Positions 16,361 to 25,211 of a DNA stretch of 52,235 nt are shown here, in pieces. The stretch covers positions 1,049 through 53,283 of the forward strand of contig CADBGN010000010.1 in assembly GCA_902794155.1 (NCBI GenBank). Reading direction: 5' to 3'. Position 1 is the first letter of the stretch; every line of letters starts with the position of its first letter. The position numbers were made by a program, and so were the translations under genes. Below the pieces are notes generated by a model, which saw only the letters and a list, made by a program, of their open reading frames with translations, ran no database searches and was not told the origin of the DNA. Origin of the DNA: an uncultured Bacteroidia bacterium (lineage in GTDB: Bacteria > Bacteroidota > Bacteroidia > Bacteroidales > F082).

Positions 16361-18706
16361 TCATTCTGTCATCGAATATGGTTTGTCCTCGGGCTTCATG
16401 CCGCGTTCCAGATTCGGCTCACCATCCATTTCGAAGACCAGTTCCCCGCCTTGCATCAATTGCTTATGCGTGAGGTAAAGCTTCGTAATCTCTTGCCCGT
16501 TGAGCGTCACTTTCTGCACATATCGGTTTTCATCGTTTACATTGTCAGCCTTGATTTCCAATGTCTTGCCATTGCCCAAGCGCACTTTCAGATAGGGTAG
16601 GTAAGGCGCACCGAAAACATATTGGTTGCTGCCCGGACAGACGGGGTAAAAGCCCATCACGGAGAAGATATACCAGGCCGACATTTGGCCACAATCATCG
16701 TTGCCGCACAAACCATCGATATTGTTCTTGTAGAAGCGGTTCATAATCTCGCGCAGCCAGTATTGCGTCTTGTAAGGCTGTGAGGTCCAGTTATATAGGT
16801 AAGCGATATGGTGCGCGGGTTCGTTGCCGTGGTTGTAGCAGCCCATCAGGCCTTCCTCGGTGACGTCTTCCGTGTTTTCGAAGAATTTGGGAGGCAATTG
16901 CATGATGAACAAAGTATCGAGGTTATGGATGAATTGTGTGTCACCGCCCATCGCTTCAACTAGACCTTTTACGTCCTGCGGCACATAGAACGAATACACC
17001 CAAGAGTTGCCTTCCACAAAGCCTTCGCCCTCGGTATCGAACAGGCTGAATGGCTCTTTCCAACTGCTATCACTCATCTTTGGGCGGGCAAAGCCCAAAT
17101 TGGTGTCGAAAGTATTGCGCCAGTTGGCGGCACGTTGCTTGTAGGTGTTGGCCATCTCGGTGTTGCCCGCCTTCAGTGCAGCTTGGTAAATGGCCCAATC
17201 ATCATAGGCGTATTCCAAAGTTACCGAGACACAGCCACTGTTCTTGTCAAAGGGGACATAGCCGAGGTTTTGGTAATCGTTGAGGTTGACATAGTAAGGA
17301 CTTGTCGAGCTGCGTTGCATGGCTTTCAGTATGGCATCTTGTTGGTTTGCAACACCTTTTGTGTAGGCATCCGAAAGCACAGAAACGCCATGATAGCCAA
17401 TCATGCACCAGTTTTCGTTACCCATGTGCGACCAAACGGGCAATAGTCCGTGGACGCTCTGCTCGCTGTGTTTCAGCATAGATGTAACCATGTCGGCGTT
17501 GCGCTGGGGTTGCAGTACGTTGAAGAGCGGGTGCAAAGCTCTGTAGGTGTCCCAAAGCGAGAACACGGTATAGTTGGTAAAGCCCTCGGCTTGGTGGATG
17601 TTGTGGTCGAGGCCGCGGTATTGGCCATCCACATCCATGTAGATGGAGGGATTGATCATCGTGTGGTAGAGCGAAGTATATAGCATAGCCTTCTGATCTT
17701 CGGTGCCTTCGGCTTGCAGGATAGAGAGTTCCTTGTTCCATTTGGATTGGGTTTCGGCCAACAATTGCTCAAAATTGCGACCGTCAGTCTCGGCGTGGAG
17801 GTTGCGCAAGGCGCCTTCGGTGCTGGTGGCAGAGAGGGCAACTTTCATCTCCAAGGTCTGAGGATTGTCGAAGGTGAAATAAGCCACAATCTTGCCCCCT
17901 GTCATCTCTGGAAAGTTGTGTTTGACATCGAACTTGCCCCAGCCGCCGTTGTATTTTGGTTTTTCCAGCTCATGGTAACCATAATCCTTAATGGGTTGGT
18001 TGAAACTGATGGCGAAGTAAGTATAGTTTGTTCTCGCCCAGCCATTGGTGATGCGGTAGCCCGTCAGCAGGGTGTCGTTTTCCACGCGGAGGTTGGCCCA
18101 GAGGGTCTTGCCGTCGTAGTTGTAGATGCCGTGCTGTAAGTCAAGGATGATGCTGCCATTCTGGCCTTCTGGATAGGTATAGCGATGAATGCCAGCGTGT
18201 TCCGTGGCTGTCAGTTGGGCTTTGATGCCATAATCCTGCAAAAACACCTCATAATAACCTGGCACGGCAATTTCCGTATCATGCCTGAAACGAGAACGGT
18301 AACCCGCATCGGGGTTAGTCTGTGTACCTGGATTGAACTTGATTTCTCCCGTGACAGGCATCACTAGGATATCGCCCAAATCAGAATGGCCCGTGCCGCT
18401 AAAGTGGGTATGGCTGAAGCCCACGATGGTGCTGTCTTTGTGTTGATAGCCAGCGCAATATTCATACACCCTCGGCTGATAAACACCATCGATGTTGTGC
18501 GGCACAGTGTCGGTGTCGGGACTGAGCTGCACGATGCCGAAAGGTGCACAGGCCCCAGGGAAGGTATGCCCCATGCCGTTTGTCCCGATGATGGGGTTGA
18601 CATATTGGATGTAATCGTCAACGGATTCTTCAATAATGACATGCTGCTGTGTGCAGCCATAGCAAAACAAGCCGAAAACAAGAATGATTAGATAGTGTTT
18701 TTTCAT
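16361..18706 (-). CDS. GH92 family alpha-mannosidase, lipoprotein
   Basis: The 781-residue protein has a lipoprotein signal (FGLFCYGC), then the GH92 N-terminal motif YVNPIIGTNGMGHTFPGA and the C-terminal catalytic motif GLCGNDDCGQMSAWY. GH92 enzymes are calcium-dependent exo-acting alpha-mannosidases that trim mannose from N-glycans or yeast mannan. Length is normal. No SusCD pair stands beside it, so it is not in a standard polysaccharide-utilisation locus within this window. Linkage preference is not predictable. Confidence 0.94.
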   Translation of the reverse strand: MKKHYLIILVFGLFCYGCTQQHVIIEESVDDYIQYVNPIIGTNGMGHTFPGACAPFGIVQLSPDTDTVPHNIDGVYQPRVYEYCAGYQHKDSTIVGFSHTHFSGTGHSDLGDILVMPVTGEIKFNPGTQTNPDAGYRSRFRHDTEIAVPGYYEVFLQDYGIKAQLTATEHAGIHRYTYPEGQNGSIILDLQHGIYNYDGKTLWANLRVENDTLLTGYRITNGWARTNYTYFAISFNQPIKDYGYHELEKPKYNGGWGKFDVKHNFPEMTGGKIVAYFTFDNPQTLEMKVALSATSTEGALRNLHAETDGRNFEQLLAETQSKWNKELSILQAEGTEDQKAMLYTSLYHTMINPSIYMDVDGQYRGLDHNIHQAEGFTNYTVFSLWDTYRALHPLFNVLQPQRNADMVTSMLKHSEQSVHGLLPVWSHMGNENWCMIGYHGVSVLSDAYTKGVANQQDAILKAMQRSSTSPYYVNLNDYQNLGYVPFDKNSGCVSVTLEYAYDDWAIYQAALKAGNTEMANTYKQRAANWRNTFDTNLGFARPKMSDSSWKEPFSLFDTEGEGFVEGNSWVYSFYVPQDVKGLVEAMGGDTQFIHNLDTLFIMQLPPKFFENTEDVTEEGLMGCYNHGNEPAHHIAYLYNWTSQPYKTQYWLREIMNRFYKNNIDGLCGNDDCGQMSAWYIFSVMGFYPVCPGSNQYVFGAPYLPYLKVRLGNGKTLEIKADNVNDENRYVQKVTLNGQEITKLYLTHKQLMQGGELVFEMDGEPNLERGMKPEDKPYSMTE

Positions 18707-18725
18707 AAGCAGACATTACATTTTG

Positions 18726-18733
18726 CAAAAGTA
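18726..18733 (-). promoter_or_regulatory. TACTTTTG promoter, GH92 gene
   Basis: A -7 element on the minus strand 20 nt before the GH92 start. Confidence 0.6.
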
Positions 18734-18740
18734 GAAAAAA

Positions 18741-18822
18741 GTCCCGTAGGGACGATAGAAAATAGGCAGGCGGTGTCAACCCCTGCCGACAAAACGGCGA
18801 TAGGGGTGTGAACCCCGCCGTC
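18741..18822. repeat. REP-like palindromes between GH92 and dnaG
   Basis: GTCCCGTAGGGAC (18741-18753) is a hairpin with the same core as those around the transposase at 14568-15017. Next to it, 18764-18822 folds as a nested hairpin: GGCGG/CCGCC, CCCCT/AGGGG and CCG/CGG pairs, with two related GGTGT-AACCCC blocks. It sits in the divergent intergenic region outside both promoters. Confidence 0.6.
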
Positions 18823-18852
18823 AAAAAATAAATTCAATTCAAATTAATTTCG

Positions 18853-18860
18853 TAGTTTTG
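18853..18860 (+). promoter_or_regulatory. TAGTTTTG promoter, dnaG
   Basis: A -7 element 17 nt before the dnaG start codon. Confidence 0.6.
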
Positions 18861-18877
18861 CAAAACAAAACACGACG

Positions 18878-20836
18878 ATGGCCATACCAAATGAGACAGT
18901 AGAGCAAATCTTGCAAGCCGCTCGTATTGAGGAGGTTGTAGGTGAGTTCGTCACGCTGAAAAAGCGTGGAACGAACCTTATTGGCCTATGTCCTTTTCAT
19001 GACGAAAAAACCCCATCGTTTAATGTGAATCCAGCCCGTAATATCTTCAAATGTTTTGGCTGTGGAAAAGCTGGTGATTCAGCGATTTTTATCAGAGATA
19101 TTGAGCATATTTCTTATCCTGATGCTTTACGATATCTTGCTAAGAAATACAATATCAAAATTGAAGAAAAGGAACTGACACTCGAAGAAAAGATGGCTCA
19201 GACCGAGCGCGAGAAGATGTTCAATATCAATGAGTTTGCTGATAAGTATTTCGTTGATACATTATGGAACACCGAGGAAGGACACACCATTGGTCTTGAA
19301 TATTTTCGAGAACGTGGTTATTTTGATCCTATCATTCAGAAGTTTCACCTAGGTTACAGCCCTGCCCAATGGAATTCTTTTACAGATTTTGCCAAACAAA
19401 ACGGCTATGATCCAGAATTCCTTGAAAAAGTAGGATTTTCCATCAAACGGCAAAATGATGAATTTTATGATCGTTTCCGCGGTCGAGTAATGTTCCCTAT
19501 ACATAACCTAACGGGCAAGGTCGTCGGCTTTGGAGGTCGTATTTTGAAAGCCGATCCGGAGAAGAAATTAGCCAAGTACCAAAACTCTCCCGAATCGGAA
19601 ATCTACCAAAAGAAGCAGACGCTTTATGGCATCTATTTTGCCAAGAATGCCATTGCCCGTCAGGATGAGTGCATCCTCGTGGAAGGCTATTTCGATGTGT
19701 TGCGCATGCACCAGATCGGCATCGAGAATGTGGTAGCCAGTAGCGGTACCTCATTGACGATGGAGCAGATCCGCCTCGTGAAGCGATATACGAAGAACAT
19801 CACCATGCTTTACGACGGCGATGCAGCGGGCATTCATGCCGCGCTGCGTGGCACCGACATGATCCTCTCGGAGGGCATGAATGTCCGTGTGGTGGTATTA
19901 CCTCCCGAACATGACCCCGACACCTTTGGCAAGGATTTTTCGGTGGAGTATGTCAGCAACTACTTGAAAGAGAATGCTAAGGACTTCATCCGTTTCAAGA
20001 CGGAGTTGCTGCTGAAAGACGCCGAAAACGATCCTATCAAACGCGGACAAGTCATTCGCGACATCGTGGAGACCATCTCCGTCATCCCCGACAGCATCTT
20101 CCGCATCACCTACGTGAAGGAGTGCAGCCGCCTCTTGGACATGCCTGAGCAGACGCTCACCAACGAGCTCAACAAGATTCTCAGGGCCAAGTTGAAGAAA
20201 AACCTAGGTATTGAGGACAATGTGGTTCCCGAGCCCGACACCACCACGCCCAAACAGGAGGAAACCGTCGAGTACCAACTCCCAGCGGGTTATTATCAGG
20301 AACGAGAACTGGTTAGGCTGCTGCTCATGTTCGGTAAGGAGATGATTGTCGATGAACGGTTGGACGATCAAGGCGAAAAGGTGTATGAGCAATTCTCTGT
20401 GGCTCAACTGATTATCGATGACTTGAAGATGGATGGGTTTGTGTTCACCAATGTCGTCAATAAAAAGATTTTTGACATCTTTGACAAAGCCCTTGACGAG
20501 GGATACATCCCTGATGATCAGGTTTTCACTTCAAACGAGGATGAAACCATCGCCCAATTGGCCGCCGACCTGCTGTTTTCACCATACAAACTTGACCAAT
20601 GGGATAAATACAGCATTTTTGTTAAACAGGAAGAAAACAATCTGAGAAACACTGTATTATCTTCGCTTTACCGTTACAAGGACCTTATCATCGAAGAACG
20701 CCGCAAAGCAGTCGAAGAGGAGTTGAAAAACACCACTGATGTCGCCGACCAGATCATCCTACTTAAGCAGAAAAAAGATCTTGATGACATCCGCAAGCAG
20801 ATTAATAAGGAGTTGGGTATCGTAATAGCCAAATAG
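18878..20836 (+). CDS. dnaG: DNA primase DnaG
   Basis: The 652-residue primase makes RNA primers for replication. The N-terminal CHC2 zinc finger is CPFHDEKTPSF with FKCFGCG. The catalytic core includes the TOPRIM motifs LVEGYFDVLRMHQ and LYDGDAAG, and a C-terminal helicase-binding region follows. Codon composition changes part-way: the first third is more AT-rich than the rest, but the protein is intact. Confidence 0.96.
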   Translation: MAIPNETVEQILQAARIEEVVGEFVTLKKRGTNLIGLCPFHDEKTPSFNVNPARNIFKCFGCGKAGDSAIFIRDIEHISYPDALRYLAKKYNIKIEEKELTLEEKMAQTEREKMFNINEFADKYFVDTLWNTEEGHTIGLEYFRERGYFDPIIQKFHLGYSPAQWNSFTDFAKQNGYDPEFLEKVGFSIKRQNDEFYDRFRGRVMFPIHNLTGKVVGFGGRILKADPEKKLAKYQNSPESEIYQKKQTLYGIYFAKNAIARQDECILVEGYFDVLRMHQIGIENVVASSGTSLTMEQIRLVKRYTKNITMLYDGDAAGIHAALRGTDMILSEGMNVRVVVLPPEHDPDTFGKDFSVEYVSNYLKENAKDFIRFKTELLLKDAENDPIKRGQVIRDIVETISVIPDSIFRITYVKECSRLLDMPEQTLTNELNKILRAKLKKNLGIEDNVVPEPDTTTPKQEETVEYQLPAGYYQERELVRLLLMFGKEMIVDERLDDQGEKVYEQFSVAQLIIDDLKMDGFVFTNVVNKKIFDIFDKALDEGYIPDDQVFTSNEDETIAQLAADLLFSPYKLDQWDKYSIFVKQEENNLRNTVLSSLYRYKDLIIEERRKAVEEELKNTTDVADQIILLKQKKDLDDIRKQINKELGIVIAK

Positions 20837-20851
20837 TATTCAAAAAAACAC

Positions 20852-20859
20852 TAATTTTG
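20852..20859 (+). promoter_or_regulatory. TAATTTTG promoter, map
   Basis: A -7 element 19 nt before the map start codon. Confidence 0.6.
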
Positions 20860-20878
20860 CGGCCAAAATAAGAACAAT

Positions 20879-21733
20879 ATGTTTACCAGGCGTAAAGTAT
20901 GGCGTGTGCCGGCCGGACAGGAACCGACAGCATTGGATAAGAAAGTGATGGCTATGGAGGCCAAGGGTGCGATGGTGCCCAAGCGCAGCCTCATCCGCAC
21001 CCCCGAAGAGATTGAAGGCATCAGGAAGAGTGGCGTCATCAACACGGCCATTCTCGACCTCGTGGGCGAGAAGATCCATGCAGGCATGAGCACTTTGGAA
21101 ATCAACGACCTAGTGCATAATTACACCATCGAGCATGGCGCCATCCCGGCCACTTTGGGTTATGAGGGCTACCCCAAGAGCGTTTGCGTCTCCATCAACG
21201 AGGTGGTCTGCCACGGCATCCCCTCAGCTAAAGAAATTCTTAAGGAAGGTGACATTGTTAATGTGGACTGCACAACGATATTAAATGGCTTTTATGCCGA
21301 TGCCTCGCGCATGTATGTCATTGGCAAGACTTCGGCTCGCAAGCAGAAGCTTGTCGATGTGGCCAAGGAATGCCTTTATGTAGGCATGGAGGCTGCCAAG
21401 CCTTTCGGTTTTGTCGGCGACATTGGTAACGCCATTCAACAACATGCCCACAAGAACGGCTTCAGCGTGGTGCGCGACCTCTGCGGTCATGGTGTGGGTG
21501 TTAAGTTCCACGACGACCCGGAAGTGTTGCATTATGGTAAAAAAGGCACAGGCATGCTCCTTGTCCCTGGAATGGTGTTCACCATTGAGCCGATGATCAA
21601 CATGGGCACTTGGAAGGTCTTTGTCGACCGCGCTGACGGCTGGACCGTTATCACCGAGGATGAACTGCCCTCCGCCCAATGGGAGCACACCTTTTTGATG
21701 ACCGAAACAGGTCTGGAGATCTTGACACATTAA
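20879..21733 (+). CDS. map: Methionine aminopeptidase, type I
   Basis: The 284-residue enzyme removes the initiator methionine. Metal ligands are visible in VNVDCTTILNGFYADASRM (two Asp), CGHGVG (His), FTIEPM (Glu) and QWEHTFLMTE (Glu). An N-terminal extension of about 35 residues precedes the catalytic domain (RTPEEIEGIRKSG); it carries no zinc-binding cysteines. The gene is monocistronic and convergent with ruvC. Confidence 0.95.
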   Translation: MFTRRKVWRVPAGQEPTALDKKVMAMEAKGAMVPKRSLIRTPEEIEGIRKSGVINTAILDLVGEKIHAGMSTLEINDLVHNYTIEHGAIPATLGYEGYPKSVCVSINEVVCHGIPSAKEILKEGDIVNVDCTTILNGFYADASRMYVIGKTSARKQKLVDVAKECLYVGMEAAKPFGFVGDIGNAIQQHAHKNGFSVVRDLCGHGVGVKFHDDPEVLHYGKKGTGMLLVPGMVFTIEPMINMGTWKVFVDRADGWTVITEDELPSAQWEHTFLMTETGLEILTH

Positions 21734-21754
21734 ATGTCGTTGTTCCAAAGAAAA

Positions 21755-22339
21755 TCATGATTTTATTCGCTCGGGGTTTTCAGCGATGAACTTGCTCCAA
21801 TCGGGTTTGCGGTGCGCCTTGGCTTTCTCAGTGGTGTGCTTGGTGTAGTTCACGTCCTTGCCCTTGCTGATGGAGTGGCACACGGCAGCAGCCACGGCAT
21901 CGGTGGCGTCGAAGAACTTTGGGTCTTCGTCGGTTTTGAGGATGAAATGCACCATCTTGGCCACCTGCTCCTTTGAGGCGTTTCCGTTGCCTGTGATGTT
22001 CTGCTTGATGGTCTTGGGCGAGTACTCGAAGATGGGGATGTCGCGATAGAGTGCAGCGGCCATGGCCACACCTTGGGCACGACCCAGTTTCAGCATCGAC
22101 TGCACATTCTTCCCAAAGAACGGAGCCTCAATAGCCAACTCATCAGGATGGTATTCGTTGATGATTTCCAGTACTCGCTCGAAGATTTTTTTCAGCTTCA
22201 GCGCTTGGTTTTCAAGTTTTTTTAGGTTGATGACACCCATAGTGATGAGTTCCATCTGCTTGCCTTGCTCGCGGATGACGCCATAGCCCATCACCATCGT
22301 GCCGGGGTCGATGCCCAATATGATCTTTTCCGAGTCCAT
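21755..22339 (-). CDS. ruvC: Holliday junction resolvase RuvC
   Basis: The 194-residue endonuclease resolves Holliday junctions with RuvAB. Catalytic acids are Asp11 (LGIDPGT), Glu71 (LAIEAPFFGKN), and Asp144/Asp147 (FFDATDAVAAAVCH). Length is normal with a slightly extended basic tail. TATCTTTG at 22360-22353 is its promoter. It marks the end of the core-gene block; the accessory island starts beyond it. Confidence 0.95.
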   Translation of the reverse strand: MDSEKIILGIDPGTMVMGYGVIREQGKQMELITMGVINLKKLENQALKLKKIFERVLEIINEYHPDELAIEAPFFGKNVQSMLKLGRAQGVAMAAALYRDIPIFEYSPKTIKQNITGNGNASKEQVAKMVHFILKTDEDPKFFDATDAVAAAVCHSISKGKDVNYTKHTTEKAKAHRKPDWSKFIAENPERIKS

Positions 22340-22352
22340 TCTTGAATTTTTG

Positions 22353-22360
22353 CAAAGATA
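22353..22360 (-). promoter_or_regulatory. TATCTTTG promoter, ruvC
   Basis: A -7 element on the minus strand 14 nt before the ruvC start. Confidence 0.6.
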
Positions 22361-22676
22361 GGCAAATCTTGGGGAATGAAACTTTTTGAAGACAGATTTC
22401 TTTCTGTATTAACCAGTTTGGCTTGATTTTGGTATATACCTATTATTAATATGAGACGAGCTAATGAAAAGAAAAATACTTTGTTTTTCTTCTCAATTTA
22501 CCTGTTTTTTTCATATTTTGGAACGATTTTTGTATACAAAAGTTCTCATATAAAGATTATGACCCCATAGATTTATCAGTCTTCGAATAACGGTTCGGCT
22601 CGCCTATGCCGTTATTGGCCTTAAGTGAAAACGAGTTAATTAATTGTATATCAATTTAATAAATCATTATTTGCCT
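22361..22676 (+). promoter_or_regulatory. Leader region of the island sigma factor gene
   Basis: This AT-rich gap of about 316 bp holds no gene. It contains a perfect 14-bp palindrome TTTTGTATACAAAA (22528-22541), a possible operator. It also contains a hairpin AATAACGG/CCGTTATT (22586-22593 and 22609-22616). The sequence CATATAAAGATTATGA (22547-22562) recurs almost exactly at the start of the gene at 25212, but here the ATG opens only a three-codon frame (M-T-P-stop). Confidence 0.5.
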
Positions 22677-23333
22677 ATGATTCACAGTTACTCTGAAAAT
22701 GGCATTGGTGCCAATCTGCCCCTCAACACCCAACAAAAGCATTTGATTGAATCCCATTTTGACTTAGTCAAATCACTTGCCCAAAAAATGATGAATAGGA
22801 ACAGACATCGTGCTTCGTTGTCTGAAAATGACCTTATCAGCGCTGGCGATGTGGGTCTAATTGAGGCTGCTTACCACTACGATAGCAAACGCAACTATTC
22901 CTTCAATGCTTATGCTACAAGGTGCATTTGGAATGCTATGGTTGCAGAAATCAATTGGTGGTTTCCGGGCCATTCAATTGAGATTGTGGAAATCGTAAAT
23001 GGAGTACCTGTCTACGTTAAGAAAAAAGAGGATCTTTTTTCTCGTGTTGGCGAATCGGAATGCTATCCTAACCTCTCGGTGTGCTGTGATTGGAAAACAG
23101 AAGAGGACAGCTTGTATGAAACCTTGGACGATGCCTTGTCCCATCTTGATAATAAGGAAAGGCGATTGATTTGTACGAAATTTGGTTATGATGGCAAGGA
23201 AATGAAACTCCGTGAAATGGCTGATGAGAACGGTGTCAGCGTTCAAGCCATTCATAAGCGTTGCAATAACACAGTATCCAAGTTGCGCACCTTCTTTGAA
23301 GGTGCCAATTCCTCTTACTCTATGTGCGCTTAA
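22677..23333 (+). CDS. Sigma-70 family RNA polymerase sigma factor
   Basis: The 218-residue protein has region 2 (HFDLVKSLAQKMMNRN, ENDLISAGDVGLIEAAYHYD, FNAYATRCIWNAMVAEI) and region 4 (LSHLDNKERRLICTKFGY, LREMADENGVSVQAIHKR), joined by a variable linker without a clear region 3. It therefore resembles a group 3 or diverged alternative sigma factor. ATG 22677 is chosen over the upstream TTG 22644. It is the first gene of the accessory island, and the atypical promoters downstream are its plausible targets (inference). Confidence 0.88.
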   Translation: MIHSYSENGIGANLPLNTQQKHLIESHFDLVKSLAQKMMNRNRHRASLSENDLISAGDVGLIEAAYHYDSKRNYSFNAYATRCIWNAMVAEINWWFPGHSIEIVEIVNGVPVYVKKKEDLFSRVGESECYPNLSVCCDWKTEEDSLYETLDDALSHLDNKERRLICTKFGYDGKEMKLREMADENGVSVQAIHKRCNNTVSKLRTFFEGANSSYSMCA

Positions 23334-23334
23334 C

Positions 23335-23382
23335 TTTTTTTTCACGCCCTTGGTTTAAAACCCGCATTCGGGGCTCTATAAG
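23335..23382 (+). promoter_or_regulatory. Island-type promoter 1 (before AAA+ ATPase)
   Basis: A T8 tract (23335-23342), nine bases, the box GGTTTAAAACCC (23352-23363), 12 bases and CTATAAG. Read as a sigma-70-like promoter it is TTTAAA-N17-TATAAG. Four further sites in the window have the same spacing. Confidence 0.7.
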
Positions 23383-23431
23383 TAGAATGACAGACAAAAC
23401 AATATAAAGAACCTTTTAAATCACCCGCCTT

Positions 23432-25189
23432 ATGAAAAAAAAGCAAGACTCCTTTGAGTTGGACGACGAAATGTTCAACCCCAACCCCTACTACGCACAG
23501 GCCACTCCAGTCAGTAAGACAAAACTGAAAAGTATGAGCCTGCTTGACAAGCTCGAGCAACTCATACAACTGGCACGAGACAGTCGTTTCGAAGACAATT
23601 TCTTCAAACGCCACAAATCTCTGATTGAGTCGACGGCTGCCGACCTTGAACTGACACCAGAAGAGACAGTAATGCTTTGCCCCTTCATCTCCAATTCTGA
23701 GTGTACCGTGAACACGCGAGAAATGACGGACTACTTCTCTTGTTCTCCCATAACCATGATGCGGAAAACGGAAAACCTGAAGACACTGACGCACCGCCGC
23801 TACATCAGAAGACGCGGTTCTTTTCATGGCAGCGGACCTGCTTATCAGCTAAGTGAGAAGGCCAAGGCGGCCTTCTGCAACAACCAAGCCTTGCCTGTAG
23901 TCAACACTGCCAATCTGACAGCAGAAGAGTTTATGAAACGCTTTACTACCTTGGTGCGTGAAGCAGGTCGTAGCGGTCAAATTGACGAAGACGAGCTACT
24001 CTACGAGACTATAGAATTGCTCAACAACAATCCTCAACTGGTTATCGCACGCAGTATTAACGGATTGAGAGTAAATCAATTTGATAAGCTATACCTACTC
24101 TATTTCTGCAAACGACTCGTCGTTGAACAACAGATAAGGGTTCCCCTCGGTCAGCTAGAGTTTCTCTCCACCGATGATATCGATGACGAGTTCCCTATAC
24201 TGATGAACAACGGAAATCACCCTTTCATCAAGGATGGACTTCTGACGCTTACAGGACAAGATGGCTTCTTATCGAATAATGTCTTCCAACTCACCGAAAA
24301 GGCACGCAAGCTCTTCCTCAGCGAATATGACATCCCTGCCGATGTCGATGAAGTCGATGAGGACGAACACAGCAGCATTCTCTACTGCAAGGACATCAAG
24401 CCCAAGTCACTGTTCTACTGCGCAGAAGACCAGGGGCAAATCAACACCTTGCAGCACCTGCTCGAGGACGAGCAACTGCAAGCCATACGCGAACGCTTGG
24501 AGAAGGCCAACCTACGCAAAGGATTCAACTGCCTCTTCTATGGCGGTCCGGGTACGGGTAAGACAGAGACAGCCTTGCAACTGGCCCGTATGACGGGCCG
24601 CGACATTATGCAGGTCGACATCTCGTCAATACGAGACAAATGGTACGGAGAGACGGAGAAGATAGTGAAAGGCATCTTCGAGAGTTATGCCGAGCGCGTG
24701 AAGAAATCGAAACACATCCCTATCCTGCTTATCAATGAAGCCGATGCGGTCCTCTCGGTGCGTACGAGTGTGGGAGGCAACAACCCCACTCTAGAGAAGA
24801 CGGAGAATGCGATACAGAACATCCTACTCCAGGCTATGGAAGACATTGACGGCATTATGATTGCCACCACCAACCTCACCTGCAACCTTGACAGTGCCTT
24901 CGATAGACGTTTCCTCTACAAGGTGGAGTTCCACCAGCCCAGTGTCGAGGCTAAGACGCACATCTGGCAGAGTTTCATTCCGGGCCTTGCCGATGCTGAT
25001 GCCAACGTGTTGGCCCGCTCCTATAACTTCAGCGGTGGCCAGATTGAGAACATCGCACGCAAGGTGATGGTTGACCACCTGCTCTTTGGTGGCACCCCTG
25101 ACCTCAATCACATTGAGGAGCTCTGTTCGAAGGAGCAGATTGCCAGAAGCAACACGAATAGCCGTAAGCCGATAGGATTCCGTAGTTAG
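23432..25189 (+). CDS. AAA+ ATPase with N-terminal winged-helix-like region
   Basis: The 585-residue protein has an N-terminal helical part with an HTH-like stretch (about 90-130, NTREMTDYFSCSPITMM). A C-terminal AAA+ module follows: Walker A GGPGTGKTE near 371-379, Walker B ILLINEADAVL near 431 (Asn replaces the usual first Asp, the catalytic Glu is kept), sensor 1 IATTN, arginine-finger region FDRRF and sensor 2 SGGQIENIARK. It fits classic AAA unfoldase/remodelling ATPases. It is followed after 22 nt by the caspase-like gene and probably cotranscribed. No family with known function was recognised. Confidence 0.8.
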   Translation: MKKKQDSFELDDEMFNPNPYYAQATPVSKTKLKSMSLLDKLEQLIQLARDSRFEDNFFKRHKSLIESTAADLELTPEETVMLCPFISNSECTVNTREMTDYFSCSPITMMRKTENLKTLTHRRYIRRRGSFHGSGPAYQLSEKAKAAFCNNQALPVVNTANLTAEEFMKRFTTLVREAGRSGQIDEDELLYETIELLNNNPQLVIARSINGLRVNQFDKLYLLYFCKRLVVEQQIRVPLGQLEFLSTDDIDDEFPILMNNGNHPFIKDGLLTLTGQDGFLSNNVFQLTEKARKLFLSEYDIPADVDEVDEDEHSSILYCKDIKPKSLFYCAEDQGQINTLQHLLEDEQLQAIRERLEKANLRKGFNCLFYGGPGTGKTETALQLARMTGRDIMQVDISSIRDKWYGETEKIVKGIFESYAERVKKSKHIPILLINEADAVLSVRTSVGGNNPTLEKTENAIQNILLQAMEDIDGIMIATTNLTCNLDSAFDRRFLYKVEFHQPSVEAKTHIWQSFIPGLADADANVLARSYNFSGGQIENIARKVMVDHLLFGGTPDLNHIEELCSKEQIARSNTNSRKPIGFRS

Positions 25190-25211
25190 TAACAATAAAC
25201 ATATAAAGATT

